10,109 nt of DNA from Geosiphon pyriformis (GCA_016748015.1 JAAOMT010000309.1:210602-220710); one strand, 5' to 3'. Shown: positions 1-8,811, counted from the stretch's first letter. Made by a program: numbers and translations. Notes: a model not told the origin generated them from the letters alone.

Positions 1-990
1 TATGCCTTTAAAATTTTTAACATCAGTAATTCTAATTTATAAAACTTAGTAGATACAATATATTTGATTACACTATTATTTTGGTATTATGTTTTTAAAA
101 GAGCAGTATTAGTGGCAAAATATATCATTTAATTAAGCAGTGTTTATATTCTGTTAATGTTAATTTTTTTTTACAATTCTCAAAATTATTGGTGACAACT
201 AAAATAACAGTTAACAACTGATTTCTAAATCTCTTTTAGATTTTTTTATTAATATTACAGATCTTATATTTTTATTTATTTTAAACAGCTTGCTTACATA
301 TTAAGATAAATTAAGAATTAAAAAGTTTTTTCAAGCCAATATCTACTAATATAATCATATAATTAGTATTAAAAAACACATTTGAATAATAAATTCTAAA
401 AACTGTCACTAATTAAAATAAAGTTTATATATTTACTAATTTTTTTAGAATTAAACTATATAGATAATTTGTATAATAAAAAATTACTAAAAGAGTTATA
501 CAAACTCATATTCAAAAAATTTTTGAAACTTATATTATAACCAGAATTATTTTTATTGAAATTTCTACTGAGAACTCTAAAAGCACTATTATTTAAAACT
601 TCAGCTATCATTAATTGACTTTATGGAACTAAGCTAATCTTTTTTCTAAAATAGCTTTAACATATAAACCTAAAATAAAAACCAAAAAACAATTTTTAAA
701 CAATAAATATATTGATAAAAACCAATCAGTTATCTTTGAAACTTTGTATATATATTTAGCAATATTAATATTGATTATTATGGCCATATTAAAATCTAAA
801 TAATTAAAATTATCACTTAAAATAAAGATTTTAATTCTATTAAATTTGTTTATTATTCAAAAATTAATCTAACTTCTTAGTTTTATTTTCATAATAATAA
901 ATATAAAATTGTCTTTATTTTTATATCAATAAACAATATTTTTTTGTTTGGTAGAATTGTTCATTTTCTTCATATTGCTTATAACAAATT
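1..990 (-). pseudogene. LINE B ORF2, endonuclease part (relic, runs off the left edge)
   Basis: Beginning near 988 the minus strand reads FVISNMKKMNNSTKQKNIVY (988-929), then a stop where LINE A also has one, then KDNFIFIIMKIKL. LINE A reads IATCNIRNMNVPAKQDNIIR, a stop, and NNDISIVTETKL in the same places. Further left come YLLFKNCFLVFILGLYVKA (LINE A: LLFKNKQFVSVLDLYVKT) and VLSRNFNKNNS, with RNFNKNN at 566-546 in place of the GGDFNEN block, then FNSKKISKYINFIL in place of the TIDYIFV region. The catalytic Glu and Asp have become Lys and Asn. Toward base 1, KQAV*NK*KYKICNINK corresponds to LINE A QANKNKWKFNVKNVN. Many stops and a few frame changes; inactive. Confidence 0.83.
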
Positions 991-1019
991 TTAAATATAA
1001 TTAATTATTAAGATAAAAA

Positions 1020-2048
1020 TAACATTAAAAAACCTAAGCCAGTATACAACTAATTCAATCTTACTAAAACCAAATCAACTAAAATCTTAAAAACCATTAT
1101 TTTTAATTTTAAGCCACCTATCTTGGTAGTTAAAACCTTTAAGCTACTAAAACTGAAATCCAAATTTCTGTTTTTTGTTGTTAAAAAAAGAAAAAAAAAA
1201 ACAATAATAAATTATTTAAAACCATATCTAAATTCAATTTCAAAACTAATAATATAAAATAGCTAAAAAAAGATATTAATAAATAATTGCCAGAAGTACC
1301 AAATCTATATTGCTCAGCTTTCACATTATAATAGACACTTGATTAACCAAAAGCTTTAAAAAACAATTCAAAAAAGCTAACTGATTACTAATTACAAACA
1401 TATCTTAAAAACTAAAAACCACTTTGTTAGAAGGTAAAGCACCAAAAAAAGAAAGTTCAGTAACAGAAGCAAAATAAACATTAATAAAAACAGTCTTTGG
1501 AAACACTATTTGCATCCAAAACTTGCTACCAAATATAGCAAATCAGAAAATAGACACATTCTTTTTTATATAGAAGTAAGCAAACTAAATATAATTTTGG
1601 TTTAAAATAAACTTCTTATAAATTTTTTTTGAATCAAAACAGAGAAACTTGAAAAGTTACACACAAAAAAAAATGTTTAAGATATCTACCATTTTTTATA
1701 GCATATCAGATTTAACCTAGTCCAAAAAAGTCTTATACTACTAAATATTGGCTTTATTTAAAAAACATACTTCATATTCTGATCTAACTTAAAACCAACT
1801 ACAATACAATAAATCTTATTGTCTATTTTAAATAATTAATTTATAATGCAAGTTTTTCTACCAGCCCTTTTTAACAAAGTATTCAGATTATATGTAGTTG
1901 TTTTTACAAAAAGTGTAAACAGAAAAGTCTTATACTGATTTTTAGACATTTATATATCTTAATTATTTATAGTTTTAGCTATTTATACTGAATTTTTTTT
2001 AATTAAGAACAACTATTTAACTACTAACCAATTTTTTTAACCCAATTT
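1020..2048 (-). pseudogene. LINE B ORF1, C-terminal half (relic)
   Basis: From the LINE A insertion point leftward, the minus strand reads KNWLVVK*LFLIKKNSV, then TFLFTLFVKTTTYNLNTLL, GRKTCIIN, IKPIFSS, and FWTRLNLI (1727-1704) leading into a ruined knuckle in which the Cys pattern is no longer complete. Next come CLLLYKKECV, FGSKFWMQIVF, a Leu-rich stretch around LVNQVSIIM*KLSNIDL, and KVLTTKIGGL at 1139-1110. LINE A has the equivalents SKWLILLDKDSV, YYALLYTLL, VWASL plus a CCHC knuckle, IYAKKQAPM, and LTVKIGGL in the same order. There are several stops and small indels. It is an RNA-binding Gag-like relic, not a gene. Confidence 0.82.
2036..2048. repeat. Target-site duplication, left copy (3' side of LINE A)
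   Basis: The plus strand reads TTTAACCCAATTT. It matches 12 of 13 bases of 8860-8872, and the one difference is a C/T transition. It directly abuts the T10 run that represents the LINE A poly(A); its last three T overlap that run, so the exact border is ambiguous. The repeat also carries codons of the interrupted LINE B ORF1, and reading continuity across the two copies supports it being a true duplication and not chance in AT-rich DNA. Confidence 0.85.
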
Positions 2049-2182
2049 TTTTTTTATTAATTAATTTAACAAGCAAAGTCCAAACACTGCCTAGTAACAA
2101 TACATCAAAATAATAATCTATACTAGATATGAATCATGCTTTTCTTATATGTAACTAGTCACTCAAGCCAGCCAGAACTATA
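2046..2182 (-). other. LINE A 3' UTR and poly(A) tail
   Basis: About 127 nt separate the ORF2 stop (2185-2183) from an A10 run on the minus strand (2055-2046), which abuts the target-site duplication. This is the expected 3' end of a LINE that primes on a poly(A) tail. I do not see a convincing AATAAA signal just upstream; the last UTR bases are AT-rich. LINE 3' UTRs often carry the signal recognised by the RT, but none can be identified from one copy. Confidence 0.75.
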
Positions 2183-2677
2183 CTATACACCCATGTATAC
2201 AGAAACCAAATTATCTATACCTAAAAAAAACTGACAGAAATTATGCAATCTAAAACTAACACCAAATACATTGTCAATACCAAACAACCTAATCATATAG
2301 GCCGAAAGCATTAATATGCCACTAGATACTGAGACAGAAATCAAACCATTGTGAGGGATTAAATCATGTTTCTTCATAAAAACACAATGTTTGGAGCAGA
2401 CCAGCCAAATATTATTTCTAAAAGACAAGCACAAATTATAAACAAATTCAACCACTTTATCAGATGCAGTCTTAGAATTATTAAAGCAGGAAACAGCCTC
2501 CTGATATCAATACATGAGCACAAAATCTTTGCACAGTGAAGCAACCAGTTCCAAATCAGTTAAACAATTGGATAACATTTGTAATACATAAAAGAAGGCA
2601 TAAGATAGACCAGAAATAGCTCTCCAAGCAAAAGCAAAATCAATGAACAATTGAAGCTGAGCAGTTGCATCAAATAC

Positions 2678-2725
2678 ACAAGAAAAAACATGATCTGACA
2701 CTTCGATATTATCACAATACAGGCA
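2678..2725 (-). other. C-terminal Cys/His finger of LINE A ORF2
   Basis: The residues CLYCDNIEVSDHVFSC form C-X2-C-X7-H-X3-C, the zinc-finger-like motif that often follows the RT/RNase H part of LINE ORF2 proteins and is thought to bind nucleic acid. The preceding ALHHKLSVAVYKRLY helix fits the zf-RVT-type context. All four ligands are intact. A stop at 2509-2507 follows, before the last 90 or so codons (FVYNLCLSFRNNIWLVCSKH onward) that end at 2183. Confidence 0.85.
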
Positions 2726-3029
2726 CACCACACTGGAGTAACATTTATTGTAGAGGCGTTTGTAAACAGCAACAGACAGTTTATGATGTAAAGCTTTTAT
2801 AAAATAAAAACAAGAGCCAGCAGAGTGGCAACTTGTAAAGCCAGCAGTCATATGGAAGTTAGGATGTCAAACAAGAGACAATTTAAACCAATCAATATCT
2901 ATAAACAGACAACTGTCCACAATTTTGGCACCAGAGCCTAATTTCCAGCATGCATGATGGATAGACTAAAAAACATCATAAATAAAGTGTCTAGAGTTTC
3001 CAAAAACAATACTGCTATTAATCAAAACA

Positions 3030-3499
3030 AAACATTTCTTGAGCTAGAGATAGAGGAGCCAACCTGAATAAGAAGAAATACTAGCAAGCAACTCAGCCCA
3101 ATCATTATCCAAAACACCTGAGTGTCTTTTAATCTTATATCAACCAACATTCAAATTCTTTTTACATATAATGCCTGCAATGTGTCAATGTTCAACCCAA
3201 CATTTGTTCCAAAAATCCAGAGCCAACAACAATAATTTAGCTTTATACACATCCAAAGCAGCTTGGCTGTCAAAGAATAGATGGACTGAACTCAAATTAG
3301 GCACACACTTAAGGGCCAACACAATGGCTTGAAGCTCCACCAATGTAAAAGACACCATGCCAGTTACCTTTACTCCAAGACCTAAATTAATGTCCTCAAA
3401 GAACGCAGTAGCACCAGCTTTCATATCAACACTTCCCAAGCTACAAAGAGAACCATTTGTATATACAGAAAAGCCAGAAACATCAATGCCAGACAATTA
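3030..3499 (-). other. RNase H domain of LINE A ORF2 (active site damaged)
   Basis: RNase HI degrades the RNA strand of RNA:DNA hybrids. The minus strand reads FSVYTNGSL, then VELQAIVLAL and LFFDSQAAL, the three classic RNase H blocks. The first block should carry Asp (YTDGS) but has Asn at 3457-3455, a G-to-A change. Glu (3337-3335) and Asp (3271-3269) are kept. The last block reads DNDWAELLA; relatives I recall have an Asp near its end where this copy has Glu. Stops at 3499-3497, 3187-3185, 3142-3140 and 3046-3044 interrupt it. Inactive. Confidence 0.88.
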
Positions 3500-3659
3500 A
3501 TCACATACTGACTTAAACTCATAAGATTTAAGAATGTTCTTTGCAGTAGCATTATTTAAAGGGAAAAAACAGACATCAAGAAAACCAGAATCATAGAGAT
3601 ACCAAATAGCAATAACAAATCAGACAGGAACAAGACCATATAGATTAAGTCTCTGTCAC

Positions 3660-4340
3660 CACTTGAAAGTCTTCCAGTTAAAGACAGCACCATTCCGGCA
3701 CTGAAGCTGCTTAACAAAAGCAATTCCATAATGACAAAGAAAGGGAAAACATCTGAAATACATTGACTCACCAAGGATACCAGATAAAGAAATTCCACAC
3801 CAGAAGTGAAAAGCATTACACATAAGATTGCCCAAAAATAAACCAAAACCAAGAAAGACCCAAACCATGCCTGTTAAGAAGTTGTTCAAAGAATTAACAC
3901 TAATGTGAACTAGAGAACACAAGAGATACACAGAACACCAACTTAAGACCTGTAAATCATGTGATCTATGCATGAACAATTGGCCCAAAATCTCAACAGA
4001 GTTAGTGAAGCATACCACAGCAGCAATTTTGTCTTTAGCTTGGATCTGCTCAAAAGTCTTTAAGCCATAAAATGAGGAGTGGTACAAGACATTGTTAGAA
4101 AAGTCCAAGAGCAGACCCAATTTCAATTTTAGGTTCTTTCGAATTAAAACATCCCACTTTTGGCACACACTAACAGAAACAAAGCTAAATTGGGTTCTAT
4201 AATCAACAATAGGATAAAAAACTGCCAAAACCAAGTAAAAGAACTGTTTATCTGAAATTGCTTTTCTCAGAACAAGATTGGCAAAAAACTGAACATCCAA
4301 ATGCACTTTAGTCAAGCTAGACTTAGATAATTCATTGGAA
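3660..4340 (-). other. LINE A ORF2 region between RT and RNase H
   Basis: This is the longest uninterrupted stretch of ORF2, about 225 codons in the post-frameshift frame, ending at TGA 3658-3656. It encodes NLVLRKAISDKQFFYLVLAV, YRTQFSFVSVSVCQKWDVLI and HRSHDLQVLSW. I recognise this as the RT thumb/connection segment of this LINE family. It has no catalytic motif of its own, and it is not an independent gene: its frame joins upstream RT and downstream RNase H. Confidence 0.8.
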
Positions 4341-4341
4341 G

Positions 4342-4349
4342 AAAAAAAA
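4342..4349 (-). other. Single frameshift in LINE A ORF2 (A8/T8 run)
   Basis: On the plus strand there is an A8 run at 4342-4349 (T8 on the coding strand). Upstream, the ORF2 frame encodes ISITKKEVSH, a stop, then YLDIF. Immediately downstream the coding frame shifts by one to SSNELSKSSLTKVHLDVQFF. A 1-nt loss in the homopolymer explains it. This is the only frame change I can detect over about 4.7 kb of ORF2. Confidence 0.85.
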
Positions 4350-4379
4350 TATCCAGATATCAATGAGACACCTCCTTTT

Positions 4380-5630
4380 TGGTGATGGAAATAGAAGCAT
4401 TATTGACAGATAAAAAAGAAGCCACCACTTTGCAATTAATTGGGATCACTACAGTTTTGTTGTTGTTGATTGAGATATCATTCATTCTGAAAAATTCACT
4501 GACAACATTGAGAATGTGTTGTGTAGCCATCTAACTAGAACCAACCCATATAATATTATCGACAAATACATCTGCAGCAAGAAAAAAGGTCAAACTATCT
4601 TGGGGATTTATGTGACCAGTCTTGGCAACATAATGCAAATTCAGCTTATAACTACACACTGCTTCTTGTCTTTTTATCTTACACAGCAAAGTGTCATAAA
4701 AAATATGGCAAAAGAGAGATAAAAACACTTTCCCCTAATCCAAGCCATTATGAACACTATAACTATTAGTCAACCCAAAATTGGTCATTATTCTATTCAT
4801 GTGGTTATTGTAAATACTCCCAAAAAATCTTATGAATCTACTGCACATTTTGATTCTGACCAAACTTCTCTTCAGATATTTCCAACCAACCAAGTTGTAT
4901 GCTTTCCTCATGTCTTGCGAAACTAACCAAAGTTCACAATTCTTTTCTAAAGCATCTTCTATTACTGAACCAATAGCAAAAATAGGAGACTGTATTGTCA
5001 TACCTTTAAGAATTAAGAAGTTGTCACCACAAAAAACGTCATACTTACTACATGCCACAGAGATCTTATCAAAGAGAATCTTAGAAAAAATTTTATGGAC
5101 AGTTTCAATCAGTATTATGGGTTAGGTGTTTGTAAGAACTTCTTCTCAGGGTTTAAAAATCATAAACACCTAAGTCTCTTTCCAAGAACTTGGAACAGAT
5201 TCACAAATCAAACAAAAGTTTAAAAGCACCAAAAGTGAATCCAAAACAAGCTTGTCACAATGTTTCTATAGCTCATTTGTAATACCAAAAAGGCTGGCAG
5301 CTTTATTATCAGGCAAACTTAAAACTACACCAAGAAATTCTTTCATCTCAATTGAGTACATAACATTTGAAAAAGCATCATCAAAAACATATTCCAAGAG
5401 TTGAAATTGGCAATGCCATTTATCTGAAACATCATCAACTACCACATGCTTTCTGGTCCAGCCCTCCATAATTTTATCAACATGAAATTTAACCAAACCA
5501 AACTCTAAAATAAGATTTTCATTTACAATTAGGTGATTCAATATAACTTTGCAAAATGGCTGTTCAAGTACACTTCTAATAGTTTGGCCCTTATTCAACT
5601 CAAAGTTTTTCATCCTTTTGTCAATTACTA
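4380..5630 (-). other. Reverse transcriptase domain of LINE A ORF2
   Basis: The N-terminal part includes KGQTIRSVLEQPF and GITNEL (about 5600-5269). The fingers segment (about 5172-5040) has stops at 5172, 5148 and 5124. Motif A is SQDMRKAYNLVGW, with the catalytic Asp of QDM at 4914-4912. A stop at 4737-4735 follows HNGLD, then IFYDTLLC. The catalytic motif that should read FxDD is FVDN at 4566-4555: the first Asp is GAT and the second position is AAT (Asn). Loss of that Asp would abolish polymerase activity in any RT. INNNKTVVIPINC (about 4460-4420) follows, then the stop at 4362-4360. Confidence 0.9.
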
Positions 5631-6169
5631 GTCTGATTTAAGAGTCTCTAACATGTTACAATTCTATCATCTTGAGGGAATAATAAGACTTTCTAACTTT
5701 TGTCAAAGCTGATCTAATAGCATCAAAATGAGATCTCAAAAGAAAAAAAAAATTGATAGCAGAAGCATTAACAGAGTCCAAAGATACCCAAACATCTAAC
5801 AAGAAAACAAACTTATTAGATAACACAGAACATAAAGTCTTCACCAACTTAGAAACTAAAAGTTTTAATCTATGATAATGAGAAAAACACTTGGTAAAAC
5901 CACCATTAAAATTTTTAGACCAGGTTTTCAAGAAAACTTCATTTACTAAGAAACAAATGGCTTTGCGAACAATACTTCACATGCCATCCAAATAAGACAA
6001 ATGATAAGAATCAGTAAACTCATCAGAAAACATGATAAAATTATCATAAGATACAGTTCTATACTGCTTCTATTTAATTCTATTAACATTTTTAACATTA
6101 AATTTCCACTTGTTTTTATTGGCTTGAACACAAATAGCCCTTAAGACAGGATCCAAAATTCCACCAAGA

Positions 6170-6850
6170 CCAATTGTAATTTGAACAGAACTATGATCAG
6201 TGCTAAAAAACTCATCCATATCTACAATATGCCTATTTACTAAAGCATTACTCAAACTTTGTAAAACAAAAATGTAATCAATAGTTCTCTCAACACCCCT
6301 GGAATTCTTTCAAGTAGAAGCCTTAATGTAAAAACTATTAACCAATGCATTGACTAGACTTAAATCCATACACTTACTAAAGCTAGAGCTACGTTTGTTC
6401 CCATTCTCATTGAAATCACCACCTAAAATAACAAAAGTACTCTTATTACAGGCTCTGGCTATAAAGGAATTGATGAGATCAGCCTGAATTATACACTTAT
6501 CCAGAGAAGTCTTCACATATAAATCCAACACAGAAACAAATTGTTTGTTTTTGAATAGCAAACAGACCATCAAAAGTCTATCCAGAATCTCAGAGATTTT
6601 TGAAACATGTTTGGCTAAATTTTTATTCATGATTAAAGTGATGCCTGCACCTAAAAACTTAGCATCCAGACCTAAAGTAAATATCTTCACACCAGGAAAC
6701 TTATTTGCAATCCAAGACTTGACACTGAAGTAAAGCTTAGTTTCAGTAACTATTGAAATATCATTATTCTAAACTGTGTATCATCTAATAATATTATCCT
6801 GCTTGGCAGGAACATTCATATTTCTAATATTACAAGTAGCAATTTTCCAA
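6170..6850 (-). other. APE-type endonuclease domain of LINE A ORF2
   Basis: This belongs to the endonuclease/exonuclease/phosphatase fold, which makes the first-strand nick in target-primed reverse transcription. Landmarks on the minus strand are IATCNIR near the start (Asn), TETK at 6747-6736 (metal-binding Glu), ILGGDFNEN with GGDFNEN at 6423-6403 (Asp/Asn) and STDH with TDH at 6201-6193 (catalytic Asp-His). TIDYIFV lies between the last two, as usual. All key catalytic residues I can identify survive. Stops at 6783-6781, 6771-6769 and 6312-6310 interrupt the domain. Confidence 0.9.
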
Positions 6851-6861
6851 GTTAAACTACT

Positions 6862-6866
6862 CATTA
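6862..6866 (-). promoter_or_regulatory. TAATG stop/start overlap between ORF1 and ORF2
   Basis: On the minus strand 6866-6862 reads TAATG: the TAA ends ORF1 and the ATG, sharing its A, opens ORF2. The ATG frame immediately gives SSLTWKIATCNIRNMNVPAK, the expected N-terminus of an APE-type endonuclease (ATCNxR), so both the stop and the start look genuine. Such overlaps are known in some LINEs (for example UAAUG in SART1) to let ribosomes terminate and re-initiate on ORF2. Coupled translation is therefore likely here, by inference. Confidence 0.8.
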
Positions 6867-7430
6867 GTAAAGGGAAAGGGTTACCATGCTACTGCCAAAA
6901 CCAAAAAAATCCAATTTATTCAATATTACCTTAACTGAATTCTCTAGAACTGCCAAGTTAGCCTTCAGGCCACCTATTTTTACAGTTAAAACACAAAAAC
7001 CACTTGGAAAAATGTTCTGAGAGACAGCAGTGACTACACTAAATACAGGAAAAACAAACAATAAAGCATTAACAGTCATGTCCAGCACTGGGTTATGTTT
7101 AGGGGTGGGTAGAACAGTAAAACTTGCTGACAAAACAGCCAGCAACCTGTCCAGTTTATGTGAAATGTTGGCCATCTGGTCAGACACATTCTCAAGTGAA
7201 TGCTTAAAGACACTAACATGTGAAGCCAGAATTATAACCGCAAGTATCAAACTATCAACTGAACCTATGCTCGAATTGTTTTTAATGAGTGGTGTAGAAT
7301 ACAAATGTTTAGGGGAGCCACTTTTCACAGAAGCCCAAGTCACACCACCAAAGGAGACTGGACAAGACATGGGAGCTTGTTTTTTGGCATAGATAAGCAC
7401 AAAATATCTCTTATCCAAATCAAAACAAAG

Positions 7431-7464
7431 TTTTTTTTTTGAAATCCTGCCCAAAGTTTTTTTT
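7431..7464 (-). other. Frameshift zone in LINE A ORF1 (two A-runs)
   Basis: On the minus strand there are an A8 run (7464-7457) and an A10 run (7440-7431). Upstream, the CCHC frame is the coding one. Downstream, the coding frame is the one that reads through to the TAA at 6866. A net 1-nt loss (or 2-nt gain) in one of these homopolymers explains the switch. Polymerase slippage is the simplest cause; which run changed cannot be decided here. Confidence 0.8.
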
Positions 7465-7473
7465 ACCACTGTC

Positions 7474-7515
7474 ACATTTAGAAAAAACATGATCAAAATT
7501 ACCACATGTGGCACA
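7474..7515 (-). other. CCHC zinc knuckle of LINE A ORF1
   Basis: Read on the minus strand in the frame set by the ATG at 8811, the residues are CATCGNFDHVFSKC, which fits C-X2-C-X4-H-X4-C exactly. This is the retroviral-type zinc knuckle typical of LINE ORF1 proteins and binds single-stranded nucleic acid. It lies downstream of all three ORF1 stops and is missed if only open stretches are considered. All four ligands are intact. Confidence 0.93.
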
Positions 7516-8811
7516 CTTAGAAGAAGACAGACTAGCCCAGACAAGGTTGACACCCTTAAATACTGATATAAAGTAGATGGCAGTCTTTTTGACAACTTTA
7601 GTATCAAAACATATAACAGTACAATGGGCTTATGCATAAGATACCAAGTTCTTAGAAATATAGCAAGTCTTTTCATCATATAACTGGACCAGATCTGAGA
7701 GATCATGGGTATTTGTGCCTATTAGCAGAGTATATAGGAGAGCATAATAGCTGTCTCTTAAATCTCATGTTTGTTTGTTGACATTGGCTTTGGCAACACA
7801 TACCGAGTCCTTATCTAGCAAGATTAACCATTTGGATACAACCAAGTTAGCAACTTGAAAACTTTCAAACTCCACCAGCACTTTCTGCCAGAGACCAATT
7901 AGCTGCATTTTAATTGAAAAAATTTTTCCATACTTGACCAAAGCTGACTCAATTGCTGATTTGAGCAGATTAACCGGAATCTCTTTAATAATGATTTTCC
8001 AATCTGATTATATGTTAATCTTCTTTAGATCAGTGTTGACAACAAAATTCTCAGACACAGCCAACTGTTTAGCCAAAACAAGACTGAATTTAGATGTAAA
8101 AGATGCCCTAATAATGCCTGGAAATTTTAATAAAGTTGATATATCTCTGAAACTGTCAATTTTGTAGAATAACTTCCTAACATCCTTGAGTTTGTCATGT
8201 AGAGTACTTCCAGAAACAGCCAACAAACCAATGTTGAGTGCAAAAGATTTGGTCAGTTTAAAACAAAGTCTTTCCTTGACAGAAACAACTGGAAAAAAAG
8301 GGGATTCCAAAGGAACAAGAGGAAGTAAGTTCATGTCAACATCATCAACAATAGAGCCAAAATTACAGAGACTTAAAGATGAGACTTTTACTGTACCAGA
8401 GTTAAAGCATTTAGCCTTTGGGGTGTTGGTACAAGAGTTCAGCAGCCCATCACTCTTACTGTTAGCACTGTAGCCCAAGTTCTTGCCTATTTTGTGCCCT
8501 AACTTTTCATCTAAAGAGGTATTTATGTTTTTATACTGGCCAGGATTGCTTGCAAATACTTTGAAAGACAAATCAGCTTCATCACCCAAGTGTTTAACTT
8601 TTCCAAATGAAACCTTTGATTTCTGTCTCAGACTACCATTTACAGAGCTTGTAGTGGCACCTCTGGCCAATTTTTTTGTGAACATAGCATTGATAGCATC
8701 AGACACCAAAGGGATAACAAAAAGATTAGTAAGTTGAGAAATTGTGAAAACCGAGCAAAAATAAAAGATAAGAACAGATATAAAAAACAAAAACTTCTTC
8801 AAAAAATGCAT

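Larger units (their letters stand above)
1..2048 (-). mobile_element. LINE B, 3'-ward segment: older, heavily AT-decayed LINE
   Basis: This stretch contains no long open frame and looks like plain AT-rich spacer. Read on the minus strand with small frame corrections it follows the same protein order as LINE A: end of the RRM-like region, knuckle region, coiled-coil tail, then the endonuclease. It continues at 8860 and rightward, beyond the inserted LINE A. It runs off the left edge at about the endonuclease-RT linker, so its RT, RNase H and 3' end are outside the window. It has no CpG at all by eye. Confidence 0.85.
2183..6864 (-). pseudogene. LINE A ORF2: endonuclease / reverse transcriptase / RNase H polyprotein, broken
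   Basis: ORF2 nicks target DNA and copies the element RNA at the nick. From the ATG at 6864 one frame can be followed for about 2.5 kb, and after a single frameshift at 4342-4349 a second frame for another 2.1 kb to TAG at 2185-2183, roughly 1,560 codons. Domains in order are endonuclease (about 6850-6170), a helical linker, reverse transcriptase (about 5630-4380), RT thumb/connection, RNase H (about 3480-3030) and a Cys/His finger (2725-2678). In-frame stops end at 6781, 6769, 6310, 6070, 5977, 5656, 5638, 5266, 5170, 5146, 5122, 4735, 4531, 4360, 3656, 3620, 3497, 3185, 3140, 3044, 2966, 2867 and 2507, 23 in all. Many sit where relatives I remember carry Trp, Arg or Gln, consistent with C-to-T/G-to-A change. 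It is non-functional but nearly colinear with a complete ORF2. Confidence 0.92.
6864..8811 (-). pseudogene. LINE A ORF1: Gag-like nucleic-acid-binding protein, broken
   Basis: ORF1 proteins bind the element's RNA and form the ribonucleoprotein. The ATG at 8811 opens about 267 codons, then the same frame continues through stops at 8010-8008 (TAA), 7767-7765 (TGA) and 7632-7630 (TAA). After the first stop come an RRM-like stretch (IIIKEIP, later KVLVEF), a second weaker one, and a CCHC knuckle at 7515-7474. A frameshift between 7464 and 7431 moves to another frame, readable to TAA at 6866-6864. That tail holds IYAKKQAPMSCPVSFGG and two heptad-like stretches (around NISHKLDRLLAVL and LTVKIGGLKANLAVLENSV), probably a coiled coil. 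The first 30 residues are strongly hydrophobic, which may be translated leader; conserved sequence seems to start near FVIPLVSDAINA. It overlaps ORF2 by one base. Family recognition is from memory. Confidence 0.88.

Noticed and set aside
3556-3852. Minus-strand hydrophobic open frame resembling a membrane protein
   Set aside because: It lies in a different frame from ORF2 over the same bases. The hydrophobicity comes from T-rich codons, and there is no independent support.
4342-4349. Programmed ribosomal frameshift at the A8/T8 run in ORF2
   Set aside because: A stop lies a few codons upstream and the element is full of other stops, so accidental slippage explains it better.
3656-4363. A 235-codon minus-strand open frame as a separate gene
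   Set aside because: It is the in-frame continuation of ORF2 between RT and RNase H, bounded by a homopolymer frameshift and a premature stop.
4516-5125. Plus-strand open frames opposite the reverse transcriptase
   Set aside because: The minus strand carries RT motif A and the FVDN motif here, so the plus-strand frames are shadows.
7030-7392. Plus-strand open frame of 120 codons
   Set aside because: It is antisense to the coiled-coil tail of LINE A ORF1, which has recognisable family sequence on the minus strand. It has no motif of its own.
8186-8737. Two plus-strand open frames (8186-8473, 8483-8737)
   Set aside because: Both are antisense shadows of the N-terminal part of LINE A ORF1; their composition mirrors that frame and no domain is visible.
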